Assembly (NCBI GenBank): GCA_910585595.1
Contig: CAJUET010000001.1
Span: 124,001 to 188,000 of the forward strand
Source of the DNA: an uncultured Christensenella sp.
GTDB lineage: Bacteria > Bacillota > Clostridia > Christensenellales > Borkfalkiaceae
Length of the DNA: 64,000 nt
Direction: 5' to 3'
Below, piece by piece: positions 53,674 through 62,922 of this stretch. Both the position numbers and the translations under genes were made by a program. The notes under the pieces are model-generated. The model was not told the DNA's origin. It saw only the letters and a program-made list of their open reading frames with translations, and did not search any database. How positions within the stretch are numbered: position 1 is the stretch's first letter; the number at the start of each line of letters is the position of its first letter.

Positions 53674-55541
53674 ACGATTCGCTTAAAGAGCTTTTCAAGC
53701 TCGCTCTTTTTCATTTTGACCGCAACGGGTCTGCCGTGCGGGCACCTGAGCCCCATATCGCCGTTCATTTGGGCAATAAGCGACTTTGCCTCGTCGGCGG
53801 TCAAATTCTCACCGCCCTTGACCGCCGCTTTGCACGCCGCGCTTGCAAGCTTATCTTTGAGTAAATCGGCAATCTTTATTCCGTTATAGCTTTCCATCGA
53901 GCCGAGAATTTCTCCGAAAAACGCATCTAAATCGATTCGCTGCAAATCTAAGGGTACTGCCGATATTTTAATACTTGTGCCGCCGAACTCCTCCGCCTCG
54001 AATCCAAGCTCCTTTAAAAGCGGAAGCTGTTTCATTATAAAGGCGTATTCTTCGGAATTGACACTCAACACAAAGGGCATGAGCATGGGCTGGGAAAGAA
54101 CGTCGCGCGAGGAAACACGGTCGACAAGGCGGTTATAGATAAGCCGTTCGTGCGCTGCGTGCTGATCGATAAAATAGGCGTCATCGCCGATTTCGTAAAT
54201 CAGATAAGTTTTAAAAAGCTCTCCCTTATAGACGAGCGTTGCGGGGTCTATCTTCTCCTGTTGCTTTTTTTCCTTCTCCAAAAGGAAAGCGCGGTTTTCT
54301 TCAAACGCATCGCGTTCAGTTTTATCGGGCTTGGGCGCGGAGACTTTCATGGTAAAAGGCTCGTTTTCCACGAATAAACGGGGCGCGGGCGTTCTGCCGC
54401 CGACGGGCGATACATCAAATGAAAGCTCTTTTTTCGCCGCCTCGTAAGTCATCGCGGGTATAGGCTTCGAATCGGGCAAGGCGCTCCCTACTTCCGCACG
54501 GGGGATTGGAATTTCCTCCTGCACCGCGCTGTTTTTGACGGGAACAAGGTATTCGAGCGCTTTGGAGTTGCCGTCGAGCACCGCAGAAACAACAGAATAC
54601 ACGCACCCGTAAATAATCTGATTGTCGGCAAACCGCACGTCCGCCTTCGTGGGGTGCACGTTTACATCTACGATTTCCGCGGGAACATCCAGAAAGAGCA
54701 CAAAAAACGGATACTGTCGCTTCATAAGATATGCGCCGTAAGCGTTCGTGACCGCCGCCGCAACCGTTTGGTTGACGACGAATCTTCCGTTTACAAATAG
54801 GCTCTGATAACTGCGGTTAGACTTGGAAAAATTCTGATTCCCCAAATATCCGTAAATGCGTATCCCGTGCTTTTCGGCAGAAATTTCATAGCACTTTTCC
54901 ACCGTGCCCGCACCGTACACCGCGGCAAGCGCAGATTCGGGACCATCGCCGTAGGAGCGGTATTTAAGTTTTCCGTTCACATAGTAGGTAAAGGCGATCT
55001 TCGGGCGGGAGAGAAGAAAACGCGCCATCATATTGGAGACTTCCCCCTCTTCCTGCATATCCGATTTCAAAAATTTCAGCCGCGCCGGCGTATTGAAAAA
55101 CAAGTTTTCAACAGTTACTTCCGTACCGTTTGCACCGGCCGCTTCGCCGACCTCGCCCAACAAGCCGCCCTCGGACGAGAGCGCATAGGCGTTCTCACCA
55201 TTCCTCTTCGAAACGATCTTCATACGGGATACCGCCGCAATCGAAGCGAGCGCCTCGCCGCGGAATCCGAGCGTTGCGACCGTGAACAAGTCCTCCGCCG
55301 ACTTCAATTTACTCGTGGCGTGCGAAAGATAGGCGCGCGGAAGATCCTCTTTTGAAATGCCCTTTCCGTTGTCTGTAACGCGGACTTTTTTCTTGCCGCC
55401 GCCCTCGATTTCCACCGTGATTTCGGTAGCCTCTGCGTCGATTGCGTTTTCGACAAGCTCTTTGACGACGGAATAAGGTCTGTCGACCACCTCTCCCGCC
55501 GCGATCTTATTGTAAATTTCCTTCGAAAGAATATTGATCAT
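53670..55541 (-). CDS. mutL: DNA mismatch repair protein MutL
   Basis: A 623-residue GHKL ATPase (1-330; NAIDA, DNGKGI, ATSKLKS, GFRGEALASI), a proline-containing linker and a C-terminal dimerisation/endonuclease domain. DQHAAHERLIYN has the DQHA-x2-E part of the nicking motif but Asn where the last Glu normally stands; ACKAAVKGG and CPHGRPV, further zinc-site motifs, are kept. So nicking activity is likely but not certain. Overlaps mutS by 4 bp. Confidence 0.95.
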   Translation of the reverse strand: MINILSKEIYNKIAAGEVVDRPYSVVKELVENAIDAEATEITVEIEGGGKKKVRVTDNGKGISKEDLPRAYLSHATSKLKSAEDLFTVATLGFRGEALASIAAVSRMKIVSKRNGENAYALSSEGGLLGEVGEAAGANGTEVTVENLFFNTPARLKFLKSDMQEEGEVSNMMARFLLSRPKIAFTYYVNGKLKYRSYGDGPESALAAVYGAGTVEKCYEISAEKHGIRIYGYLGNQNFSKSNRSYQSLFVNGRFVVNQTVAAAVTNAYGAYLMKRQYPFFVLFLDVPAEIVDVNVHPTKADVRFADNQIIYGCVYSVVSAVLDGNSKALEYLVPVKNSAVQEEIPIPRAEVGSALPDSKPIPAMTYEAAKKELSFDVSPVGGRTPAPRLFVENEPFTMKVSAPKPDKTERDAFEENRAFLLEKEKKQQEKIDPATLVYKGELFKTYLIYEIGDDAYFIDQHAAHERLIYNRLVDRVSSRDVLSQPMLMPFVLSVNSEEYAFIMKQLPLLKELGFEAEEFGGTSIKISAVPLDLQRIDLDAFFGEILGSMESYNGIKIADLLKDKLASAACKAAVKGGENLTADEAKSLIAQMNGDMGLRCPHGRPVAVKMKKSELEKLFKRIV

Positions 55542-58096
55542 CTGAGCTTCTCCTTCCAGTCGGAAAGAATGGCGAGCGCCTGTATGGGCGTCAGAGAATT
55601 GACGTCGATCTCTTTGAGCTCCCGTTCGATCGCAAACTGCTCTTCGGAGGGCTCTTCCGCCTCTGTTACGTAAGGAACACCGTTTATATCCTTTTGCTCC
55701 AAAGATTTTAAAATTTTCTTGGCGCGGGAGACCGCCTCCTCTGGAATACCCGCGAGTGAAGCCACCTCCACACCGAAGCTGCGGGAAGCGCCGCCGCGTA
55801 AGATCTTCCGTAAAAATACGATAGACCCGCCCACCTCTTTCACGCTGATTTTATAATTCTTGACCCCTTCGAGTTTTCCTTCGAGCTCGGTAAGCTCGTG
55901 ATAGTGCGTTGCAAAAAAGGTCTTTGCACGCACCTTTTCCGTCAAGTATTCGATGACCGACCAAGCGATCGAAAGTCCGTCGTAAGTACTCGTGCCTCTA
56001 CCCACCTCGTCGAGGATCAAAAGGCTCTTACTTGTTGCGTTGCGCATAATATTGGCGACTTCCGTCATCTCCACCATAAAAGTGCTTTGATCGAGAATCA
56101 AATTGTCGCTTGCGCCGATCCTTGTGAAGATGCGGTCGCAAAGGGGAATTTTCGCACTCTTTGCAGGCACGAAACAGCCGATCTGCGCCATCAGCACGAT
56201 CAGTGCAACCTGCCGCAGATAAGTGCTTTTTCCCGCCATATTCGGACCCGTGATGATCATTGTGCGGTTCTCTTTGCTGTCGAGCATACAGTCGTTGGGA
56301 ACAAAGCGCTCCTTGGAAATCGCCTCTACGACGGGGTGGCGTCCGTCCGTGATTTCAAGCGTGCCTTCCTCCAAAATTTGGGGACGGCAATAACGGTTGG
56401 CTTTTGCAACCGCAGAAAAAGACAGCAGTACGTCTAAAAGCGCAATCGAAGAGGATATCTGTTGGAATACGGGAATATTCCTTTCAAGAATTTTCATGAT
56501 CTCCGAATAGAAATGCTCCTCTAAACGGTGCGACGCGTCCTCGCTGCCTAAGATTTTACGTTCGAGTTCTTTGAGTTCTTCCGTCGTGTACCGCTCCCCC
56601 GTCGAAAGAGTTTGTCGCCGTTCGTAATCGTAGGGAACGCGATCCTTAAAGCCGTTCGAAACCTCGATATAATACCCGAACACGCGGTTGTAGCCCACTT
56701 TAAGCGTGCGTATTCCCGTGCGCTCGCGCTCCCTCGCTTCAAGCTCGGCGGCAACCGATTTGCTGTTGCGGTTGATATTTCTGAGATTATCGAGTTCCGC
56801 GTTATAGCCGTCTTTAATATAATTTCCCTCTTTCAGGGTCGTTGCGTTCGGCGCGATCGCGCCATCCAAAAGTTCGCAGATTTTTACGGGATCAGCCAGC
56901 GACGCCGAAATATCTTTCAACAGTTTTGACGAAAAGCCCGCCAAACGGAATTTAAGCGAAGGAACGACGGAGAGCGAATTTGAGAGAGCGAGCGCGTCCT
57001 GCGGCTGCAAGTTTCCGTTGGAAATGCGCCCCGTCAGGCGTTCGATATCCTTTACGCCGTCCAAAAGTTCTTCGATCCCCATCGAAACGACGGTCGCGTT
57101 AAACAACTCCTCCACCGCATCGAGCCGCTCCTCTATCTTGTCCTTTTGTAAGAGAGGCGCAGTCAGCATAGAGGCAAGTTTTCTTGCGCCCATGCTCGTC
57201 TTGGTTTTATCGATAAGCCACAAAAGCGAGCCGTAACGTTTGGAATCGGCGCTGTTTTTGAGCAAATCGAGATTCCTAACCGCAATAGGGTCGAGCTTCA
57301 TCTGCCCCGAATGGTCGGCAATGTAAATTTTCGTAATGTTTTTAAGGGCGCGCCTTTGCGTATCGTTCAAATATTCGCAGAGTGCTCCCGCCGCAACCGC
57401 CGCTCCGCTACGCCCGTCAAGTCCGAGCGCAGACAAAGAAGCGCAGGCAAACTGTTCCTTTAAAACGCGCTCCGCGTTCACTTTTTCGAACGCATAGGGA
57501 AGATAACAGGAAAAGGCAGGCAGGATTCCCCGTTCGATCTCCGCCCTTCCTTTGACCGCAAATAAAAGTTCGTCGTTGCAGATGACTTCCGCAACGGAAA
57601 GATTGGTCAGAACGGATAAAAGCCTGTCCAGACTCTCCTCTTCCGAAACACAAAATTCCCCCGTCGTAATATCTGCCCATGCAAGGGCGAACTTCCCCTC
57701 TTTCAAATAGGCGCAGGAAATATAGTTGTTTTTCTTATCGTCGAGCAAACTCTCTTCAATAACCGTGCCCGCCGTTACGATTCTTACAACGTCGCGCTCC
57801 ACCAGCCCTTTACCCGCCTTGGGATCGGATAGCTGTTCGCAAATCGCAACCTTCTCTCCCATTCCCACAAGTTTTGCGATATAGGTATCGGCAGCGTGGA
57901 AGGGTACGCCGCACATGGGCGCGCGTTCTTTCATGCCGCAGTCCTTGCCCGTTAAAGTCAGATCGAGCAGTTTTGAAACCCTGACGGCGTCGTCGAAAAA
58001 CATTTCATAAAAATCGCCGAGACGGTAAAAGAGAACACAGTCTTTGTATTTCTCTTTCATGTCTAAATAATGCTGCATCATCTGTGAAATCGCCAT
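55538..58096 (-). CDS. mutS: DNA mismatch repair protein MutS
   Basis: An 852-residue mismatch-recognition ATPase. The mismatch-contacting F-x-E is in GDFYEMF (about 27-33); Walker A is GPNMAGKS (about 610) and LILDEVGRGTSTYDG follows. Domains I-V have usual length. AAGGAG precedes the ATG. Co-transcribed with miaB, mutL and miaA. Confidence 0.97.
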   Translation of the reverse strand: MAISQMMQHYLDMKEKYKDCVLFYRLGDFYEMFFDDAVRVSKLLDLTLTGKDCGMKERAPMCGVPFHAADTYIAKLVGMGEKVAICEQLSDPKAGKGLVERDVVRIVTAGTVIEESLLDDKKNNYISCAYLKEGKFALAWADITTGEFCVSEEESLDRLLSVLTNLSVAEVICNDELLFAVKGRAEIERGILPAFSCYLPYAFEKVNAERVLKEQFACASLSALGLDGRSGAAVAAGALCEYLNDTQRRALKNITKIYIADHSGQMKLDPIAVRNLDLLKNSADSKRYGSLLWLIDKTKTSMGARKLASMLTAPLLQKDKIEERLDAVEELFNATVVSMGIEELLDGVKDIERLTGRISNGNLQPQDALALSNSLSVVPSLKFRLAGFSSKLLKDISASLADPVKICELLDGAIAPNATTLKEGNYIKDGYNAELDNLRNINRNSKSVAAELEARERERTGIRTLKVGYNRVFGYYIEVSNGFKDRVPYDYERRQTLSTGERYTTEELKELERKILGSEDASHRLEEHFYSEIMKILERNIPVFQQISSSIALLDVLLSFSAVAKANRYCRPQILEEGTLEITDGRHPVVEAISKERFVPNDCMLDSKENRTMIITGPNMAGKSTYLRQVALIVLMAQIGCFVPAKSAKIPLCDRIFTRIGASDNLILDQSTFMVEMTEVANIMRNATSKSLLILDEVGRGTSTYDGLSIAWSVIEYLTEKVRAKTFFATHYHELTELEGKLEGVKNYKISVKEVGGSIVFLRKILRGGASRSFGVEVASLAGIPEEAVSRAKKILKSLEQKDINGVPYVTEAEEPSEEQFAIERELKEIDVNSLTPIQALAILSDWKEKLR

Positions 58097-58105
58097 ACCG
58101 TCTCC

Positions 58106-59407
58106 TTATTGCTCCTCCCCAAAGAGAGAAACGCCGTTTGCCTTGGTAATTTTGAGCGTTACAAACTCGCCGACTCTGTCGCGGTCGCTCTTAAAATATC
58201 CCATTCTGCCGTAAGAATCCCGCCCGAGATAAAACCCCTTCTTTCCGTCGTAATCCTCTACCAGAATTTCGAGCGTCTGTCCCACGCACCTCGCGCTCTT
58301 TTCCCGTGTTTGGCGGTTGACGCATTCCACTAGGCGCATGATCCGCAACTTAGAGACATCCTCGGGGATCTGCCCCTCCATCTCCGCCGCCTTCGTGCCC
58401 GCGCGTGGGGAATAGACGAAGGTGAACGCCGAAGAAAAGCCCGCTTCCCTCACGAGCGTCAACGTTTCTCCGAACTCCTCTTCCGTCTCCGTGGGGAAGC
58501 CCACGATCAAATCGGTCGTCACCTCGCAATCGGGAATTTCGCGTCTTAAAAGCGCGATTTCGTTCAGATATTTTTCCCGCGTGTAACGGCGGTTCATAAG
58601 CGACAGAATTCTGTCGCTCCCCGACTGCGCGGGAAGATGAAGCCTACGGCAGATTTTGGAATGTTTTTTCATGACCGCGACGAGCTCTTCCGAAAAATCC
58701 TTGGGGTGCGATGTCATGAACGCAACACGGAAATTTCCCCCGATCGAGGCGACCTTATCCAAAAGTTCGGGAAAGCGCATTCCGTTTCCCGAATACGAAT
58801 TTACGTTCTGCCCCAAGAGCGTGATCTCTTTATAGCCCGCTTGAACAAGCTCTTCTACTTCCTTTAAAATTTCCTCCGGCGCGCGGCTCTTCTCCCGCCC
58901 GCGAACATAGGGAACGATACAGTAGGTACAGAAGTTGTTGCAACCGTAAGTTATATTCACCCAGGCGTTCGGATAGCTCTTGCGGACGGGAGTGATACCG
59001 TCTTCGACCATTTCCCGCTCCTCTTTCAAAGAAACAACCGTCTTTTTCGTAGCGCGCTTCTTTTCGATAAGCGCTTGAAGTTCGCATAAATTATGCGTAC
59101 CGAACACGATATCGACAAACGGAAACTTCCGTTTGATATACTCGGCTTTGCCCGCCTCCTGCGCCATACACCCGCCCATGGCGATCAAAAGCGACGGCTT
59201 GCGTTTTTTGAGTTTTTTCAATGCCCCGATGTTTCCGAAGGCGTGATTTTCGGCGTTCTCGCGGATACAGCAGGTATTAAAGACGATAATATCCGCTTCT
59301 TCCTCACCGCACTCCTCATCGTAGCCGCAGGCATTCAGAATGCCCGCGATTTTCTCCGATTCGTGTAAATTCATCTGACAGCCGTAAGTCGTAATATGAT
59401 ATTTCAT
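58106..59407 (-). CDS. miaB: tRNA-2-methylthio-N6-dimethylallyladenosine synthase
   Basis: A 433-residue radical-SAM methylthiotransferase. N-terminal cluster Cys are in TYGCQMN, NTCCIRENA and GGCMAQE; the radical-SAM motif is CNNFCTYC (about 155-162); a TRAM domain closes the protein. It completes ms2i6A37 after MiaA. First gene of a five-gene unit, preceded by a ~100-base leader with hairpins. Confidence 0.95.
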   Translation of the reverse strand: MKYHITTYGCQMNLHESEKIAGILNACGYDEECGEEEADIIVFNTCCIRENAENHAFGNIGALKKLKKRKPSLLIAMGGCMAQEAGKAEYIKRKFPFVDIVFGTHNLCELQALIEKKRATKKTVVSLKEEREMVEDGITPVRKSYPNAWVNITYGCNNFCTYCIVPYVRGREKSRAPEEILKEVEELVQAGYKEITLLGQNVNSYSGNGMRFPELLDKVASIGGNFRVAFMTSHPKDFSEELVAVMKKHSKICRRLHLPAQSGSDRILSLMNRRYTREKYLNEIALLRREIPDCEVTTDLIVGFPTETEEEFGETLTLVREAGFSSAFTFVYSPRAGTKAAEMEGQIPEDVSKLRIMRLVECVNRQTREKSARCVGQTLEILVEDYDGKKGFYLGRDSYGRMGYFKSDRDRVGEFVTLKITKANGVSLFGEEQ

Positions 59408-59512
59408 AGATTTGAAAGTACTTCTCCCGCTTTTCCGCGAACGACGGTTTCACGCCGTCGAAAGGCGTCTCGTCGCATATCTTTGAGTTTTACACCCTTC
59501 TTCCAAAATATG
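59408..59512 (-). promoter_or_regulatory. Structured leader of the miaB operon
   Basis: About 100 bases between the promoter and the ATG. On the minus strand a 6-bp hairpin (arms at about 59455-59460 and 59442-59447) and a shorter one downstream can form; no T-run follows, so it is not a plain terminator. No known riboswitch recognised. Confidence 0.3.
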
Positions 59513-59541
59513 ATTATAACATAATCAAAGTAATTTTTCAA
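59513..59541 (-). promoter_or_regulatory. Promoter of miaB-mutS-mutL-miaA
   Basis: Minus strand: TTGAAA (59541-59536), 17-bp spacer ending TGT (extended -10), TATAAT (59518-59513). Confidence 0.8.
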
Positions 59542-59586
59542 CAAAACCGAATCAAATTTTCACGGAAATACAAATACTGTAAGCAA

Positions 59587-61767
59587 ATGAAAAAAACGGC
59601 GATTGTATTAAGCAGTATTTTGGGCGCTATCTCCACCCTTGTTTTGGCGTTCTTTATCTATTATTTTTCAATTACGGCGGGCGTAAGACTCGACGCAAAC
59701 AAACTCAACGACAGTGTGCAGAACGTGCGCGTATACGACTGTTACGGGCATGAGATCAATCTTCCCGATCTGAAAAAATGCGCCTCCTTTTCGAAGCTTC
59801 CCTCTTTCGTTCCGAACGCGTTCGTCGCAGTCGAAGACAAACGCTTCTATTCTCACAGCGGTTTCGACTATAAGCGGATCGGCAAGGCGATTTTAAGGAA
59901 CGTCTCCTCATTCTCCTTCCGAGAGGGGGCCTCGACCATTTCACAACAGCTCATTAAAAACACGCATCTCTCAGGCGAAAAAACGCTGACCCGAAAACTC
60001 AAAGAAATGAAGCTTACCCGCGTCCTTGAAAAGCGGTATTCCAAAGAAGAAATTCTCTCGCTGTACCTCAACTCCATTTACTTCGGGCACAGCGCGTTCG
60101 GGATCGAGGAGGCGGCTTCGTTCTACTTTAAAAAAACTGCCGAAACGCTTTCCCCCGCAGAGAGCGCAACGCTTGCCGCGCTCGTGCAGTCCCCCAACCG
60201 CTATTCCCCCTTCCGCGACGGCGAGAAATGCTTGAAGCGCAGAAACTTCGTTTTATCGCTCATGCGCGATCAGGGCTATATTTCAACCGAAGAATATCAC
60301 GAAGCGGTCTCGGAGCCTCTTCCTCTCGCGCCGAACGAAGAGAGCGGAAGCGGAAGCACCTATCTTGCGCTTGTGTTCGAGGAATTCGCGAATCTTTTCC
60401 CCGCAGAAAAACCCGACGATTCCACCCTTAAAATTTACACTTATTACGACCCCGCGCTTCAAAGAAGCACCGAGTCCTTTGAGACCGAAACGGACTATTC
60501 CGCGTGCATTCTCGATAATCTTTCACACGGCGTGAAAGCGTATTATTCGAGCGCGGGCAGAATCAAACGCCTACCAGCGTCGCTCATGAAGCCGCTGCTC
60601 GTTTACGCGCCCGCCCTTGAAATGAATGCAATTTCCCCCGCTACGCCCATTTTGGACGAGAAAACGGACTTCGGCGGATACAGTCCCAAAAACTACAATG
60701 ACGAATACGCGGGCTATGTAAGCGCGCGCACCGCGCTCTCCCGCAGCATGAACGTTCCTGCGGTAAAACTGTTGAACGTAATCGGAGTCGACAAAGCCGC
60801 GGAGTATATGGCAAAAATGGGACTTCACGTCAACGACGAGGATCAATCTCTCGCCCTTGCCCTCGGCGGCATGAAAGAGGGCTATTCTCTTCCCGATATT
60901 GCTTTTGCCTATTCGACCTTCGCCTCGACGGGAAACTATTCCCCTTCGCGCGCCATCCGCAAAATCGAGAATGCTTCGGGAAAAACGCTGTACGAATGGA
61001 AGCCCGCTTTCACGCGGGTATTCTCCGAAGATACCGCCGCCATTATGAACGATATGCTGCAAACGGCGGTACAGGAAGGCACGGCAAAAAAACTGCGTTC
61101 CCTCGATTTCCAAATCGCCGCAAAAACGGGCACGGGCGCGAATTCTTCGGGGAATACCGACGCCTACACCGTCTCTTATACGAGCGAAAACACCGTCGCC
61201 GTATGGATGGGAATGCGCGATAATTCGCCCATAAAAACAACGGGCGGGAATCAGCCCGCCGCGCTTGCCCTTTCCCTGAACCGCAAGCTTTACGAAGACC
61301 ATTCCCCCGCAGACTTCCCCGTATGCGACGGGGTTGTAAGAATCGCCTTCGACAAGGAAGAGTACGAAAAAAATCACCGTATTCTTTCCGCCGATCCCTC
61401 CGCTCCGCTCATCACAACGCTTTCCGAACTCTTCCGCGCCTCGGCTCTGCCGCAGGAGACCAGCACCCGTTTTTCGTGTCCGACGATCCAAAAACCTAAA
61501 ATTTCGGTCAAAAACGGCAGTGTTTTAATTGAATTATGTCAGACAGAGTACTATGATTACGTCATAAAAAGAAAAAATAACGGCAAAACCGTTATTATTT
61601 ATGAGGGAAATTACCGTTCTAAAATCATAGACAACTCCGTATCCGCAGGCGAAACTTACGAATATTCCGTAACCCCCGTCTATAAAGGGAAGGCAGGAGA
61701 AAGCGTAATTCTTCCTTCCGTCCGCGTTCAAAAGCATAACGGCGTTCCCGATCATTGGTGGGACTGA
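59587..61767 (+). CDS. Class A penicillin-binding protein (PBP1-type)
   Basis: A 726-residue two-function wall synthase. After an N-terminal anchor helix (about 5-30) comes the GT51 transglycosylase (EDKRFYSHSGFD, catalytic Glu; EGASTISQQLIKN) and the transpeptidase with SLMK, SMN and KTGT motifs. The first motif lacks the usual G-S-T-x-K-P form but keeps S-x-x-K-P. A fibronectin-III-like tail (about 640-720) follows. No ribosome-binding site is clear before the ATG; a TACTGT box lies six bases upstream but no -35 fits. Abuts thiI tail-to-tail with no spacer. Confidence 0.92.
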   Translation: MKKTAIVLSSILGAISTLVLAFFIYYFSITAGVRLDANKLNDSVQNVRVYDCYGHEINLPDLKKCASFSKLPSFVPNAFVAVEDKRFYSHSGFDYKRIGKAILRNVSSFSFREGASTISQQLIKNTHLSGEKTLTRKLKEMKLTRVLEKRYSKEEILSLYLNSIYFGHSAFGIEEAASFYFKKTAETLSPAESATLAALVQSPNRYSPFRDGEKCLKRRNFVLSLMRDQGYISTEEYHEAVSEPLPLAPNEESGSGSTYLALVFEEFANLFPAEKPDDSTLKIYTYYDPALQRSTESFETETDYSACILDNLSHGVKAYYSSAGRIKRLPASLMKPLLVYAPALEMNAISPATPILDEKTDFGGYSPKNYNDEYAGYVSARTALSRSMNVPAVKLLNVIGVDKAAEYMAKMGLHVNDEDQSLALALGGMKEGYSLPDIAFAYSTFASTGNYSPSRAIRKIENASGKTLYEWKPAFTRVFSEDTAAIMNDMLQTAVQEGTAKKLRSLDFQIAAKTGTGANSSGNTDAYTVSYTSENTVAVWMGMRDNSPIKTTGGNQPAALALSLNRKLYEDHSPADFPVCDGVVRIAFDKEEYEKNHRILSADPSAPLITTLSELFRASALPQETSTRFSCPTIQKPKISVKNGSVLIELCQTEYYDYVIKRKNNGKTVIIYEGNYRSKIIDNSVSAGETYEYSVTPVYKGKAGESVILPSVRVQKHNGVPDHWWD

Positions 61768-62922
61768 TCAATAATAAATGATTTCCAGAGTAGAAAGCGC
61801 GTCCGCGACAAGCCCCTCAACGTCGAGTTTTTTCTCCTCCGATTCGATAAACGAAAGCTTCGGTTTCGTTGCCGGGAAATCGGGCAGGAACACCGTACAG
61901 CAATCTTCGTACGGCTCTATCGAAATTTCGTAAGTGCCGATATCCTTCGACCGCTCGATGATCTCGTCCTTATCGAATCCGACGAGCGGGCGCAGAACGG
62001 GAAGCGCCACGACAGCGTTCGAAGAGGTCATCCCTTCGATCGTCTGACTTGCCACCTGCCCCAAACTCTCGCCCGTGATAAGGCACTGCGCCCCCTTCCT
62101 TTCGGCGATCGCCTCCGCAATGCGGAACATAAATCTTCTTAAAAGTGTCACGTTGAGTTCGGGCGCGCACTTGGCGTGGATCTCTTCCTGAATTTTCGTA
62201 ACGCTGACCGTCGATAAACGGTAAGTGTTCGTAAACTTTGCAATCTGCTTTGCAAGCGAAACGACCTTTTCCTTTGCGAGCTCGTTGGTATGAGGATAAC
62301 TGTGAAAATGCAGATAATCGACCTGCATCCCCCGCTTTGCCATCATGTAGCCCGCGACGGGAGAATCGATCCCGCCCGATATAAGAAGCAACCCCTTCCC
62401 CGAAGCACCCACAGGCATACCGCCCCTGCCTTTTTTAAATTCGCCGAACACGAGCGCCGTCTGATTCTCGCGGATATCTATATACACATAGGACGCAGGC
62501 GAATGCACGTCCACCTTTAAACGCGGGCGTGCGTTTAAAAGCCGCGCGCCGATTTCCGCATTGACTTCCATCGAAGTGCAGGGAAAACGTTTATTGCCGC
62601 GGTGCGTTTCCACTTTAAACGTTCCGTCCTCGGGGCATACCGAAAGAGCGCATTCAAAGATCGAATCAAGCTCCGCCTCCGTCTTTAAGCCCACAGAATA
62701 GGAATGTACGCCGAACACGCTTGCTATGCGTTCCTCGATTTCTTCGATTTTATCCCCGTCGAATTTTTCGACAAGATAGCGACCGCTCAAACGCCTTAAT
62801 TCGTGGCGCAATCCCTTTAAGCAACGTTCGAGATTGACCGTAAACAGCCGCTCGAAAAATCCGCGGTTTTTGCCCTTTAAGTGAATTTCCGCATAGCGGA
62901 TAATGATAACCTTTTCCGTCAT
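61768..62922 (-). CDS. thiI: tRNA 4-thiouridine synthetase ThiI
   Basis: A 384-residue enzyme: N-terminal ferredoxin-like/THUMP region (about 1-165) and PP-loop ATP-pyrophosphatase (SGGIDSPVAG, about 180). The C-terminal rhodanese domain of E. coli ThiI is absent, as in most Bacillota, where the role is tRNA thiolation. The start is ATG 62922, overlapping the desulfurase stop (ATGA); a long spurious frame extends to 63198. Confidence 0.94.
   Translation of the reverse strand: MTEKVIIIRYAEIHLKGKNRGFFERLFTVNLERCLKGLRHELRRLSGRYLVEKFDGDKIEEIEERIASVFGVHSYSVGLKTEAELDSIFECALSVCPEDGTFKVETHRGNKRFPCTSMEVNAEIGARLLNARPRLKVDVHSPASYVYIDIRENQTALVFGEFKKGRGGMPVGASGKGLLLISGGIDSPVAGYMMAKRGMQVDYLHFHSYPHTNELAKEKVVSLAKQIAKFTNTYRLSTVSVTKIQEEIHAKCAPELNVTLLRRFMFRIAEAIAERKGAQCLITGESLGQVASQTIEGMTSSNAVVALPVLRPLVGFDKDEIIERSKDIGTYEISIEPYEDCCTVFLPDFPATKPKLSFIESEEKKLDVEGLVADALSTLEIIYY

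Noticed and set aside
59575..59587. Leaderless start of the class A PBP
   Set aside because: A TACTGT box lies six bases before the ATG, but no -35 element fits at 16-18 bp, so the case is too weak to list with the others.
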